Assembly (NCBI RefSeq): GCF_004345645.1
Contig: NZ_SLWS01000004.1
Coordinates: 682,001 to 746,000, forward strand
From: Actinocrispum wychmicini
GTDB taxonomy: Bacteria; Actinomycetota; Actinomycetes; Mycobacteriales; Pseudonocardiaceae
DNA length: 64,000 nucleotides
Direction: 5' to 3'
The notes under the pieces were generated by a model. That model ran no database searches, was not told the origin of the DNA, and was given only the letters and a program-made list of their open reading frames with translations. The translations under genes and the position numbers were made by a program. Of this stretch, positions 40,086 to 48,849 are shown piece after piece (the first letter of the stretch is position 1; every line of letters begins with the position of its first letter).

Positions 40086-41372
40086 TTACAGGCGTTCGAT
40101 GTGCGCGGCCAGGGCCAACCGGTTGCGGCAGTCGAGGACGTACCGGGCGTGCGCGCGGACCATGTCGTAGTCGAACTCGTCATGGTCGGTGACGATCACG
40201 ACGGCGTCCGCGGCGACGATCTCCTCCTTGGTCAGCTCCACGCGTACGACCGCGGGGTCGATCGGCATGGTCTCCCGGACGTGCGGGTCCGCGGCGTGGA
40301 CTTCGGCGCCGGTGCGGATCAGGAGTTCCGCCGTGCGAACCGCGGGGGACTCGCGGGCGTCGCCGCTGTTGCGCTTGTACGCCAGGCCGAGCACCAGCAC
40401 CCGGGAGCCGTTGGCGGACCGCTGGCGCTGGTTGAGCGCCTCGGTCAGCCGCTGCACGACGTATCGCGGCATCTGGTTGTTCACGTCGTTGGCCAGGTCG
40501 ACGAACCGGAACCGGCGGCCGAGCTGGCGTTCCACCCGCCACGACAGGTACCGCGGGTCGACCGGCAGGCAGTGGCCACCGACCCCGGGACCCGGGGTGA
40601 ACCGCATGAACCCGAACGGCTTGGACGACGCCGCGCCGATCGCGTCCCAGATGTCCACCCCGAGCTCGTGCGCGACCACGGCCATCTCGTTCACGAGCGC
40701 GACGTTCACGTGCCGGTAGGTGTTCTCGATCAGTTTGGCCAGTTCGGCCGTTTTGAGCGAGGACACCGGCACGGTCGATTCCACGACGGTGTCGTAGAAC
40801 TCACGGACCCGCCGCAGCGACTCCTCGTCCACTCCGGACACGAGCTTCGGGGTGCGTTCGAAGGTCCAGTACTGGTTGCCCGGGTCGATCCGCTCCGGGC
40901 TGTACCCGAGGTGGAAGTCGGTCCCCGGCGCCAGGCCGCTCTCCTTCTCCAGCAACGCCCCGAACACGTCCTCGGTGGTGCCCGGATACGTGGTCGACTC
41001 CAGGACGACCAGCGCGCCGCGGGTCAGGTGCGGCGCCAGGGCCAGTGCCGCACTCTCCACAAAGGACAGGTCGGGCACGTCGTCAAGCAGCGGTGTCGGC
41101 ACGGTCACCACGGCCACGTCGAACCCGGCCAGTTGGCCCGGGTCCGTCGTGGGCACGTACCGCCCGCCCGCCAGCACCTCGGCCAGCCGTTCGTCGGAGA
41201 TGTCCTCCACATAGGACGTACCGGACGCCAGGCGGCCGATCCGTCCGGTGTCCACGTCGTATCCGACCACCGAGTGCCCGACCTCGGCCGCCCGCACCGC
41301 GAGCGGCAGGCCGACGTACCCCTGGCCGACGACCACCAGTCGTGACTCGATGACTCCCCCCTCAGCCGACAT
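40086..41372 (-). CDS. UDP-sugar 6-dehydrogenase (WbpA/WecC-like)
   Basis: This 428-residue enzyme oxidises C6 of a nucleotide sugar to a uronic acid with two NAD+. The N-terminal Rossmann motif is VVVGQGYVGLPLA (about 12-24), then VTVPTPL, STTYPGTT, and YSPERIDPGNQYW, which is the wording of UDP-N-acetylhexosamine dehydrogenases rather than plain UDP-glucose dehydrogenases. The catalytic cysteine is C268 in GVGGHCLPVDP. It overlaps the UbiA gene by 11 bp. It implies that a UDP-HexNAc or UDP-glucose uronate feeds the cluster. Confidence 0.9.
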   Translation of the reverse strand: MSAEGGVIESRLVVVGQGYVGLPLAVRAAEVGHSVVGYDVDTGRIGRLASGTSYVEDISDERLAEVLAGGRYVPTTDPGQLAGFDVAVVTVPTPLLDDVPDLSFVESAALALAPHLTRGALVVLESTTYPGTTEDVFGALLEKESGLAPGTDFHLGYSPERIDPGNQYWTFERTPKLVSGVDEESLRRVREFYDTVVESTVPVSSLKTAELAKLIENTYRHVNVALVNEMAVVAHELGVDIWDAIGAASSKPFGFMRFTPGPGVGGHCLPVDPRYLSWRVERQLGRRFRFVDLANDVNNQMPRYVVQRLTEALNQRQRSANGSRVLVLGLAYKRNSGDARESPAVRTAELLIRTGAEVHAADPHVRETMPIDPAVVRVELTKEEIVAADAVVIVTDHDEFDYDMVRAHARYVLDCRNRLALAAHIERL

Positions 41373-42306
41373 GGACCACCACGAGATTTCCGGCCATCAG
41401 CGCCACCACACCCCATCGGTGGATGGTGACGCCGGCCTTCCGAGCGACCAGGGGCCGGCCCGCGATCAGGCCGTTGTGCGCCTGCCTGGCCCGCATCACG
41501 ACCGTCGGGACCAGGAACAGGCCGAACCACAGCGGTGCGGCACCGAAAGCGAGCGCGCCGACGATGACCACGAGCTCCAGCAGGCTCAGCCCGCCGATGA
41601 AACCGCGGTACGCGGCCGGCGAGATCCGAGTGGCCAGGTTGATCCGGCCGGCCTCCCGGTCGCCGTCGACGTCGTTGATGTTGGAGTACACCGAGACCAT
41701 CAGGCTCCACAGGCCGAACAGGAACGACTCCAGCCACATCAGCCCGGTCACCTGGGGGCTGACCATGGTGAACGGCACCAGGACGCACAGGCCGGTGCAC
41801 AGCCAGAGCGCCAGTTCCTGGCCGCCGTAGTAGCTGAGCTTCAGGCCGTACGAGTACTGGATGAAGCAGAACGCGCACACCGCGGCCGCGATGAGGCCCA
41901 AAGTGGACGCATACGGTGCGATGGCGAACGCGATCGCCCACAGTCCGAGGCCGGCCAACGTGCAGGCCCAGCCGAACCGCAGTGCCTGCGTCACGGTGAG
42001 CCTGCCGTCCAGCAACGGTTTGCGATCCCTGGCCCGCAGCGCGGACTGGGAGGGCGCGTAGTTGCGGGCGTCGCTGCCGTCCCGGAAGCCGGTGACGTCG
42101 TCGAACGCCACGGTCGCCGCGACCACGCCGACCCAGCCCAGGTTGAACAACACCAGCACGAGCCAGATCCGCGGGTCCTTCTGGACCACCGGGGCCAGCA
42201 GCGTGAACACCACGAAGATGCAGGTGTAGTAGTCCCAGAACGAGAGTTTGGCGAGCTTGACGTATGCCCGTAACCGTTCCCCGGACGGGCTTGTGGTCGA
42301 TGTCAT
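41362..42306 (-). CDS. UbiA-family prenyltransferase
   Basis: This 314-residue integral membrane protein has about eight to nine helices. The second aspartate-rich motif is standard (NINDVDGDREAG, about 205-216). The first is altered, AFDDVTGFRDGSDARN (67-82): DDxxGxxDGxD instead of NDxxDxxxD. The enzyme should transfer a prenyl group from a prenyl diphosphate to an acceptor, or cyclise one, using Mg2+ held by these aspartates. DXS, IspG and IspH in the facing operon would supply the prenyl units. It overlaps the methyltransferase by 4 bp. Confidence 0.87.
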   Translation of the reverse strand: MTSTTSPSGERLRAYVKLAKLSFWDYYTCIFVVFTLLAPVVQKDPRIWLVLVLFNLGWVGVVAATVAFDDVTGFRDGSDARNYAPSQSALRARDRKPLLDGRLTVTQALRFGWACTLAGLGLWAIAFAIAPYASTLGLIAAAVCAFCFIQYSYGLKLSYYGGQELALWLCTGLCVLVPFTMVSPQVTGLMWLESFLFGLWSLMVSVYSNINDVDGDREAGRINLATRISPAAYRGFIGGLSLLELVVIVGALAFGAAPLWFGLFLVPTVVMRARQAHNGLIAGRPLVARKAGVTIHRWGVVALMAGNLVVVHVG

Positions 42307-43139
42307 CGCACTGAGTCCCCCTCCAGTACGGGCTTGCGGCCCACGGTGCTGATCATCACCTGGCTGAGCCAGTGGTTGGCCGGGTCGGCCATCTCCTCAA
42401 GGGCGAGTTCGATCCGGGTGTCACCGAGCAGTCCGGCGGCGGTGATCTGCGGCCGCATGAACTCCAGCCACAACATGTAGTGCCTGGCCTGGTCCGACCC
42501 GCCCTGGACCATCACGGCCCGGCCTTCCGCGGAGGTGTCCAGCCCGGCGTCCGTCATCAGCCGCAGGTCGACGTGGCCGCCCCGCGGGTCGTGGCCGGAC
42601 TGGCGCATCAGGCCGTAGCCGGCCGCCCGGATGTCCTGCAGGAAGTCCTCGGAGTGGAAACTCCGGAACAGTGTGGAGGAATCCGTGTCCTCCAGGAAAA
42701 GCACGCCCCCTGGCCGCAGTGCGCGGACCATTCGGGCGACGACGTCCGCACGGTCGGGCAGGTGCTGGACGAGCATCCTGGCGTGCACCAGGTCGAACGC
42801 ACCCTCGGGGAACTCGTCGGTCCGCACGTCCTGGCGGCGGACCTCCACCTGCGGCAGTTCGGCCAGGGCCAGGTCGGTCTCCCGGCGCTCCACCAGCCGA
42901 CGCACCTCCAGGTCGGTGACCAGCACGTGGCCGGTCGGACCGACCCGGTCGGCCAGCCAGCGGGCCACCGAACCGGATCCGGCGCCGATCTCCAGGCACC
43001 GCCAGCCGGCGGTGACGCCGAGCCGGTCCAGCCGCTCGACCGTGCCCGGGTCCCAGATCGCCTCGTTGGTGCGCAGCCGTTCGGTCTCTTTGACCCAGGT
43101 CGGGTCGAAGACGTATTCCTTTTCAGAAATGGTGGTCAT
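42303..43139 (-). CDS. Class I SAM-dependent methyltransferase
   Basis: This 278-residue methyltransferase has motif I CLEIGAGSGSVARWLA (about 49-64), the acidic residue after strand 2 in LVTDLEVRRL, and FDLVHARMLVQHLPDR followed by LRPGGVLFLED. The type is typical of small-molecule O-, N- or C-methyltransferases of secondary metabolism. It lies between the UbiA gene (4-bp overlap) and the first aminotransferase (7-bp gap), so it is firmly part of the operon. Confidence 0.88.
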   Translation of the reverse strand: MTTISEKEYVFDPTWVKETERLRTNEAIWDPGTVERLDRLGVTAGWRCLEIGAGSGSVARWLADRVGPTGHVLVTDLEVRRLVERRETDLALAELPQVEVRRQDVRTDEFPEGAFDLVHARMLVQHLPDRADVVARMVRALRPGGVLFLEDTDSSTLFRSFHSEDFLQDIRAAGYGLMRQSGHDPRGGHVDLRLMTDAGLDTSAEGRAVMVQGGSDQARHYMLWLEFMRPQITAAGLLGDTRIELALEEMADPANHWLSQVMISTVGRKPVLEGDSVR

Positions 43140-43146
43140 CTGTCCT

Positions 43147-44265
43147 TCATTCGAAGAATTCGCACACCGAGTCCGCGATGAACTCCACGTTCTGGTCGGT
43201 CAGGTGTGGCCAGATCGGGATGCCGAGGTTGCGCGCGCTCACCTGCTGGGCGTTGGGCCAGCTCTGGCCTTCCGGCGCCCACGGCGAGAACGCGGGTTGC
43301 GACGGCAGGGGCACCGGGTAGTACACGTGCGTGCCGATCTGCCGTTCGCTGAGGTACGCGCGCAGGTCCTCACGCCGGTTCACCAGCAGCGAGTAGACGT
43401 AGTAGCAACGGCCGTTTCGGCCTGCGGGCGGGGCCAGCACGCCGCGGTCCGCCAGCGGCGCGAACCGCTCGGAGTAGTAGTCGGCGATCTTCGCCCGACG
43501 CTCCAAGCGATCCGCGAACGTGGGCAGCCGGTGCAGCTGGAACGACGCGAGGATCTCGTCGAACCGGCTGTTCTGGCCGATCAGGTGGTGCGTGAAGCGG
43601 GTTTTGCCGTCCTGTCCGTGGTTGCGCAGCATCCGGACGGTCGTGGCCAGCTGGTCGTCGTCGGTGAGGACCATGCCGCCCTCGCCGGCCGTGCCGAACG
43701 CCTTGACCTGGAAGAACGAGAACACGCCCAGGTCGCCCCACCGGCCGGCGGGGACGCCGTCGAGCACCGCGCCTTCGGCGACCGCCGCGTCCTCGATCAC
43801 CGGGATCCCGTACTGCCTGCCGAGTTCCTTGAACTTCGGCATCTCGGCCATGATCGAGAAGATGTGCGCGGGCATCAGCGCCTTGGTCCGTTCGGTGACC
43901 AGCGCCGGCACCTGCTCCGGGTCCAGCACCATGGTCCACGGGTCGACGTCGGCGAACACCGGGGTCGCCCCGATGTTGATGACCGAGCTGGCCACCGGTT
44001 GGCAGCAGAACGCGGGCACGATCACCTCGTCGCCCGGCCCGATGCCCAGTGCCCGCACGCACAGCTCCAACGCCCCGGTGGCGCTGCCGCACGCGATCAC
44101 GTGCTGCGCGCCGGTGTCGGCCTTCAGCGCCTCCTCCAGGGCGGCGGTCTGCTCGCCGAGGATGAACTTCTGCGACGGCCCGGTGCCGTGCTGGTACACG
44201 ATGTCCAGCAGGGCCTCGCGGTCCTGCTCGAACAGGTCCGGCGGGAAGAACGGCAACGTGGTCAT
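43147..44265 (-). CDS. DegT/DnrJ/EryC1-family PLP aminotransferase 1
   Basis: This 372-residue enzyme is of the sugar-aminotransferase family. K188 in FFQVKAFGTAGEGG is the expected PLP lysine. GSATGALELCVRALG binds the PLP phosphate and IPVIEDAAVAEGA holds the ring aspartate. It should convert a keto sugar or keto cyclitol to an amine, usually with glutamate or glutamine. Ribosome site GGGGAGG. Together with the second DegT gene and two Gfo/Idh dehydrogenases it suggests two oxidation-transamination rounds. Confidence 0.9.
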   Translation of the reverse strand: MTTLPFFPPDLFEQDREALLDIVYQHGTGPSQKFILGEQTAALEEALKADTGAQHVIACGSATGALELCVRALGIGPGDEVIVPAFCCQPVASSVINIGATPVFADVDPWTMVLDPEQVPALVTERTKALMPAHIFSIMAEMPKFKELGRQYGIPVIEDAAVAEGAVLDGVPAGRWGDLGVFSFFQVKAFGTAGEGGMVLTDDDQLATTVRMLRNHGQDGKTRFTHHLIGQNSRFDEILASFQLHRLPTFADRLERRAKIADYYSERFAPLADRGVLAPPAGRNGRCYYVYSLLVNRREDLRAYLSERQIGTHVYYPVPLPSQPAFSPWAPEGQSWPNAQQVSARNLGIPIWPHLTDQNVEFIADSVCEFFE

Positions 44266-44299
44266 GACGGTTCCGCCTCCCCGCGTTTCACAAGCCTTG

Positions 44300-45472
44300 T
44301 CATGGCCGGCTCCCGGCGTAGAAGGTGCGGATCACGTCGCAGACCCGGTCGACGGTGTCCTCGTCGAGGTCGTGGTGGAACGGCAGCGCGACGGCGCGCT
44401 CGCACGCGGCCTCGGCGTTCGGGAAGTCGCCGCGGCGGTAGCCCAGATCGGCGAAGCAGGGTTGCAGGTGCAGCGGTGTCGGGTAGTACACCTCGGTCCC
44501 GATGCCTTGCCGCGTCAGGTGTTCGACCAGCTCGTCGCGGCGTTCCACCTCGATGAGGTATACGTAGTACACAGGGTCGGCCGGCACCTCACGCTTGGCG
44601 AGCGTCGGCAGCCGCAGCACACCGGGAACGCCTTGCAGGCGCTCGGTGTACGCGTCGGCGAGCACGGCCCGGCGGGCGATGTCGTCGTCCAGGTGCGGCA
44701 ACTTGCCCATCAGGACACACGCCTGGATGTCGTCCATCTTGCTGTTGGTGCCGGACGCGCCGGACAGGTTGGAGATGCCGGCGATGTGGTCGGTGGTCCG
44801 GCCCATCCGGCCGTGGTGGCGCAGGATGCCGGCCAGTTCGGCCACGTCCGGGTCGTTGGTCAGGATCGCGCCGGCGTCACCGAGCGCGCCGAGGGTCTTG
44901 GTGGGGAAGAACGACAGCACGCCGCCCTTGCCCAACAGCCCCGCGTGCGTGCCGTCCCACCGCATGCCGATCGACTCGGCACTGTCCTCGACCATGATCA
45001 AGTCGCGCCGCGCGGCCACCTGGCCGATCCTGGTCATGTCGGCCATCTGCCAGAACAGGTGGGTGGGCATGATCGCGGTGGTCCGGTCGGTGACCGCGGC
45101 CTCGGCCGAATCCGGGTCCAGCGAATAGCTTTCCGGGTCGATGTCGGCGAACACCGGCTTGGCCAGGGCGAGCGAGACCGAGGTCGCGGTGGCGGCGAAG
45201 CTGAACGCGGGCACCACCACCTCGTCGCCGCGCTGCACGCCGGCCGCGCGCAGCAGCAGGACCAGCGCGTCGGTACCGCTGTTGACCGCCAGCACGTGCT
45301 CGGCGCCGGTGTAGGCGGCCAGCATCCGCTCCAGTTCCACCACCTGGCGGCCGTGCGAGTACTTGCCCCGGTCGAACAGGGCATTGAGGTGCCCGCTGAT
45401 CTGCGGCCAGCGGCGGTCGAAAGATGAAGCCTGGGTAAAGAAAGGAATGGGTGGCGCGGACGGTGAGTTCAC
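44300..45472 (-). CDS. DegT/DnrJ/EryC1-family PLP aminotransferase 2
   Basis: This 390-residue enzyme is the first gene of the minus operon. The PLP lysine is K192 in FFPTKTLGALGDAG. VNSGTDALVLLLRAAG and LIMVEDSAESIGM complete the cofactor site. The start GTG 45472 follows GGAGG. It is only distantly similar to its neighbour, so the pair is not a recent duplication and the two probably act on different keto groups. Confidence 0.9.
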   Translation of the reverse strand: MNSPSAPPIPFFTQASSFDRRWPQISGHLNALFDRGKYSHGRQVVELERMLAAYTGAEHVLAVNSGTDALVLLLRAAGVQRGDEVVVPAFSFAATATSVSLALAKPVFADIDPESYSLDPDSAEAAVTDRTTAIMPTHLFWQMADMTRIGQVAARRDLIMVEDSAESIGMRWDGTHAGLLGKGGVLSFFPTKTLGALGDAGAILTNDPDVAELAGILRHHGRMGRTTDHIAGISNLSGASGTNSKMDDIQACVLMGKLPHLDDDIARRAVLADAYTERLQGVPGVLRLPTLAKREVPADPVYYVYLIEVERRDELVEHLTRQGIGTEVYYPTPLHLQPCFADLGYRRGDFPNAEAACERAVALPFHHDLDEDTVDRVCDVIRTFYAGSRP

Positions 45473-45838
45473 AAGTGTCGTCCTCCAAATGTCCTGGTAG
45501 GCGTGCGCCGCGGTCCGATGGAAACGTATGAGGAGCTTTTCGGGTCAGGCAATAGCAATACCCTGAGTGCGCGGTGGCACCGATATGACAACCATCAGCC
45601 ATGCCCCCTACTTGCACCCCTATATCCGCTGGTCAGCGCGGTCCTTCGGGGATGGCTGTCCACTCCGGCCAGTGTCCGGCCGGTGGTATGGACTTGACGG
45701 ACCGTGTTCGGTCACGTGAGCCTTGGGTCAGTTCAGCGAGGGGGCCTTGCCGGTCGGCCGAAGACCGCGGATACAGCGTTTGTCGAGGTTTGTCGAAGTT
45801 TTTGCCGAAAACACCGTCCCACCTCATCGGGGAATGCG
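45473..45838. promoter_or_regulatory. 366-bp divergent control region of the UbiA cluster
   Basis: The two operons start from here. Two tandem 10-bp repeats, GTTTGTCGAG and GTTTGTCGAA, lie at 45778-45797, followed by a weaker third copy, about 40 bp before ispH. On the minus strand, two TAGGGG direct repeats 12 bp apart lie at 45605-45622. Both are candidate activator sites, perhaps for the LuxR-type protein. No ECF41 promoter is present, and no reading frame here looks real. Confidence 0.5.
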
Positions 45839-46822
45839 ATGGACTCTGCGAATGAACCCGGTCCTGCCGGGAAAACAGTGGTTCTGGCCGAACCGCGAAG
45901 CTTCTGCGCCGGTGTCCGGCGGGCCATCGAAATTGTCGAGGTGGCGTTGGAGCGGTTCGGCCCGCCCATCTATGTCCGAAATCAGATCGTGCACAACCAA
46001 CACGTGGTCCGTGCCCTGGAACAGCGTGATGTCCGCTTCGTCAGCTCCACCGACGAGGTCCCACGCGGGTCAGTGTGCGTGTTGTCCGCGCATGGCACCG
46101 CGCCCGCGGTGCGCGAGGCCGCCGAGGCCCGCGATCTCAGGGTGATCGACGCGACCTGCCCGCTGGTGTCCAAAGTGCACCAACAGGTGGTCCGGGCGGC
46201 CCGCGACGACCGCACGGTCCTGCTCGTCGGCCACATGGAGCACGAGGAGGTCGAAGGCACCTACGGCGAGGCCCCGGAGCGGACGCATGTCGTCGCCACC
46301 GTGGACGAGGTGCGCCAGTTGGACCTGCCGTCGGACACGCCGGTCACGTACGTCACGCAGACCACGCTGTCGATCGACGACACCCGCGAGGTCGTCGACG
46401 CGATCGCCGCCCGTTTCCCCGACCTGACCGGCCCAGGGACCGACGACATCTGTTTCGCCAGCCAGAACCGGCAGAACGGGGTGAAGGCGCTCGCCAAGCG
46501 CACGGACGTGGTGTTGGTCTGTGGCTCGGCGAACTCGAGCAACACCGTGCGGATGGTGGAGGTCGCGCAGCTCGCGGGGGTGCGGTCATACCTCGTACCC
46601 GACATCACGGACCTGGACGAGAGCTGGCTTGCGGGTGCCACCTCGGTCGGAGTCAGCGCGGGCGCCAGCGCGCCGGAGTTCCTGGTGGACCAGTTGCTTG
46701 ACCGGTTGGCCGAGCTCGGTTTCGACCGGATCCAGGTGGAGACCACCGGCTCGGAGGCGGACATCACCTTCGGGCTGCCGTCCGCCGCGGTCGGCGCACC
46801 GGAGTCAAAGGAGTCGAACTGA
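45839..46822 (+). CDS. ispH: 4-hydroxy-3-methylbut-2-enyl diphosphate reductase (IspH/LytB)
   Basis: This 327-residue [4Fe-4S] enzyme makes IPP and DMAPP in the last MEP step. Three conserved cysteines lie in RSFCAGVRRAI, IDATCPLVSKVH and VVLVCGSANSSNT. Substrate residues are in SAHGTAPAVRE and VSAGASAPEFLVDQ. I chose ATG 45839, preceded by GGGGA. It is first in the plus operon and ends 1 bp before the Gfo/Idh gene. With DXS and IspG downstream it is a cluster-borne prenyl supply, separate from any housekeeping copy. Confidence 0.94.
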   Translation: MDSANEPGPAGKTVVLAEPRSFCAGVRRAIEIVEVALERFGPPIYVRNQIVHNQHVVRALEQRDVRFVSSTDEVPRGSVCVLSAHGTAPAVREAAEARDLRVIDATCPLVSKVHQQVVRAARDDRTVLLVGHMEHEEVEGTYGEAPERTHVVATVDEVRQLDLPSDTPVTYVTQTTLSIDDTREVVDAIAARFPDLTGPGTDDICFASQNRQNGVKALAKRTDVVLVCGSANSSNTVRMVEVAQLAGVRSYLVPDITDLDESWLAGATSVGVSAGASAPEFLVDQLLDRLAELGFDRIQVETTGSEADITFGLPSAAVGAPESKESN

Positions 46823-46823
46823 C

Positions 46824-47999
46824 GTGCTGCGCACATTGATCATCGGACTGGGGCGGGCCGGTGCCGGCCTGCACCTGACCGTGCTGCGCAAGCTCCGGCC
46901 GGCGTGGGAAGAGGACGTCGTGTTCGACCCGGCGCCGGTCATCGCGGTCGATCCGCGGGCGCACGCCCTTTCGGTCGGGCCGGACGTGCGTGTCACCGCG
47001 TCCCTCGCCGAGGCCGCGCGGCTGCTGGACCCGGCCAGGACCGTGGTGCACGTGTGCACGCCGCCGATCGTCCGGCTGGAGCTGCTGCGGGAACTGGCCG
47101 AGCTCGGCTTCCGGAACATCATCATGGAGAAGCCGATCACCACCGACCGGGCGACGCTGGCGGCCATCCTGAACCTGGCCGACGCCGAGGCGTTGAAGCT
47201 CGCCGTGGTGGCGCCCTGGCTGGCCAGCGCGCTCACCGCCCGGCTGTCCGACCTGGTGGCCAAACGGGATCCAGGGCCTGTATCGAGGTCCCCGTCCGCG
47301 ATAGCCGGGCCGGATGCGGTCCCTGACGCCACCGCCGGCACACCCAAAGACAACCAGTATTCGCGGCGTACCGGCGGCGACGCCAGGAACCGCACCGATC
47401 CCGACTCTCATCGAACGGGGACCTCGATACAGGCCCTAGGTGCCTTGCGCAGCATCGAGATCCACCAGAGCAAGCCGCGGCTGAACCGGTCGCTGGCGAC
47501 CGCCGGGCATCCGACCGCGTTCGACATCGAGCCGCCGCACTCGCTCGGCGTGTGCCTCCGGCTGGCCGGCCCGGCGCGGCTGGTCGACGCGCGCCTGTCC
47601 GACATGACCATCGGCTCGGTCGTGATCCCCAACATGGGCTCGGCCGAGCTGATGCTCCAGCACGACAGCGCGACCACCCGGATCGTCTCGGACCTCGAGT
47701 CGCCGGTCCGGGAACGCCGGATCGAGCTGGACTTCGACGGCGGCCACGTGATCGGCCACTACCCGGGCAGCGAGGACGACCACTACGCGCACCTGCACGT
47801 CGCCGGTGAGGGACGGCCGCCGACCCGGGAGGTCTTCCCGGACGACGCGCTGACGGCGTACGTCGGCGACACGTACCGGGGTTTCCTGCTGGGCGACGAC
47901 TTCCGGTCGGAGCTGGCGATCGGCTGCCAGGTGGTCGAACTCATCGCCGAGGCCAAGGACCTGTGCCTGACCGGGACGGAGGCGGCCAGTGTCGGCTGA
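46824..47999 (+). CDS. Gfo/Idh/MocA-family dehydrogenase 1, with in-frame repeat insertion
   Basis: This 391-residue product has the NAD motif IIGLGRAGAG at the N-terminus and the family lysine K103 in MEKPITTD. Residues about 150-205 are encoded by repeat element copy D, placed between the helix ending LSDLVAKRD and the strand ALRSIEIHQSKP. Without it the protein is 336 residues, normal for the family. The site is a turn that tolerates variation in family members, so function may survive. It likely oxidises a sugar or cyclitol hydroxyl to give the keto group used by a DegT enzyme. GTG start 46824 follows AAAGGAG; its end overlaps the isomerase. Confidence 0.85.
   Translation: MLRTLIIGLGRAGAGLHLTVLRKLRPAWEEDVVFDPAPVIAVDPRAHALSVGPDVRVTASLAEAARLLDPARTVVHVCTPPIVRLELLRELAELGFRNIIMEKPITTDRATLAAILNLADAEALKLAVVAPWLASALTARLSDLVAKRDPGPVSRSPSAIAGPDAVPDATAGTPKDNQYSRRTGGDARNRTDPDSHRTGTSIQALGALRSIEIHQSKPRLNRSLATAGHPTAFDIEPPHSLGVCLRLAGPARLVDARLSDMTIGSVVIPNMGSAELMLQHDSATTRIVSDLESPVRERRIELDFDGGHVIGHYPGSEDDHYAHLHVAGEGRPPTREVFPDDALTAYVGDTYRGFLLGDDFRSELAIGCQVVELIAEAKDLCLTGTEAASVG
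47273..47437 (+). repeat. Palindromic-ended element, copy D (inside the Gfo/Idh gene, 165 bp)
   Basis: It begins AGGGCCTGTATCGAGGTCCC and ends GGGACCTCGATACAGGCCCT, giving a perfect 23-bp inverted repeat. The tip sequence differs from copies B and C at several positions, and every difference is matched in the opposite arm. The core is nearly identical to copy B and encodes the same peptide blocks in the same codon phase: SPSAIAGPDAVPDATAG, GTPKDNQYSRRT and DPDSHRTGT. Confidence 0.93.
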
Positions 48000-48849
48000 C
48001 CGCGCGTTCACCTTCGCCGGCATCGGGGACGAGGCCGGCCGGTCGCTCGCCGAACAGATCGAGGCGCACCGGCAGCTCGGCTGGTCCACGATCGAACTGC
48101 GCAACGTGGACGGCACGCCGTTGGCCGAGCTCAGCGACACCGCGTTCGACGAGGTCGCGGCCACGCTCGACCGGGTGGGCCTGCGCGTGGTGTGCGTCGA
48201 CTCGCAGATCGCCAACTGGGCGCGGCCGATCACCGGCGACTTCGCGCTCGACCTGATCGAACTGGACCGGCTGGCAAAGCGTTGTGCCGCACTGGATACC
48301 CGCTATGTCCGGGTGATGTCGTACCCGAACGACGGGATGGACGACGTCGAGTGGGGCGCGCAGGTCCGGCTGCGGCTGCGGATGCTGGCCGAACGCGCCG
48401 AAGCCGCGGGACTGGTGCTGCTGCACGAGAACTGCGCGGGCTGGGCGGGAACGGATCCGTACAAGGCCCGGCGGCTGATCGAAGAGGTCGACAGCCCCGC
48501 GCTGCGCCTGTTGTTCGACATCGGCAACGGCGTCGCGTACGGCTACGAGGCGTACGAGATGCTCGGTCCGTTGCTACCGTGGGTTGAGCACGTCCACGTG
48601 AAGGACGCCCGCAAGGACGGCGACGAGGTCGTCTACACGTTGCCCGGCGAAGGCATCTGCAGGGTCTCGGACTGTGTGCGGATGTTGCTGGACGCCGGAT
48701 ACACGGGCACTTGGACGATGGAGCCGCACCTGCAAGTCCGTCCGCACGAAGGGCGCTCGGACGCCAGTCCGGACGGGGTGACGAGATTCGTCGAGTACGG
48801 CCGCGCGATGGAACGCCTTGTCGTCGGGTCGCAGGGGGTTCCGTGCTGA
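47989..48849 (+). CDS. TIM-barrel sugar isomerase/epimerase
   Basis: This 286-residue xylose-isomerase-like protein has candidate metal ligands E147 (LLHENCAGW), D177 (LLFDIGNG), H203 (EHVHVKDAR) and E245 (WTMEPH), the usual set of this superfamily. Relatives are IolE/IolI and sugar 2-, 3- or 4-epimerases. The GTG start overlaps the end of the Gfo/Idh gene and its end overlaps the M20 gene. It probably isomerises a keto sugar or keto cyclitol intermediate. Confidence 0.87.
   Translation: MSADRAFTFAGIGDEAGRSLAEQIEAHRQLGWSTIELRNVDGTPLAELSDTAFDEVAATLDRVGLRVVCVDSQIANWARPITGDFALDLIELDRLAKRCAALDTRYVRVMSYPNDGMDDVEWGAQVRLRLRMLAERAEAAGLVLLHENCAGWAGTDPYKARRLIEEVDSPALRLLFDIGNGVAYGYEAYEMLGPLLPWVEHVHVKDARKDGDEVVYTLPGEGICRVSDCVRMLLDAGYTGTWTMEPHLQVRPHEGRSDASPDGVTRFVEYGRAMERLVVGSQGVPC

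Noticed and set aside
47273-47437. The in-frame insertion as an intein
   Set aside because: It is only 55 residues, has no N-terminal Cys/Ser block and no C-terminal His-Asn, and the same sequence occurs outside genes as an inverted-repeat-ended element.
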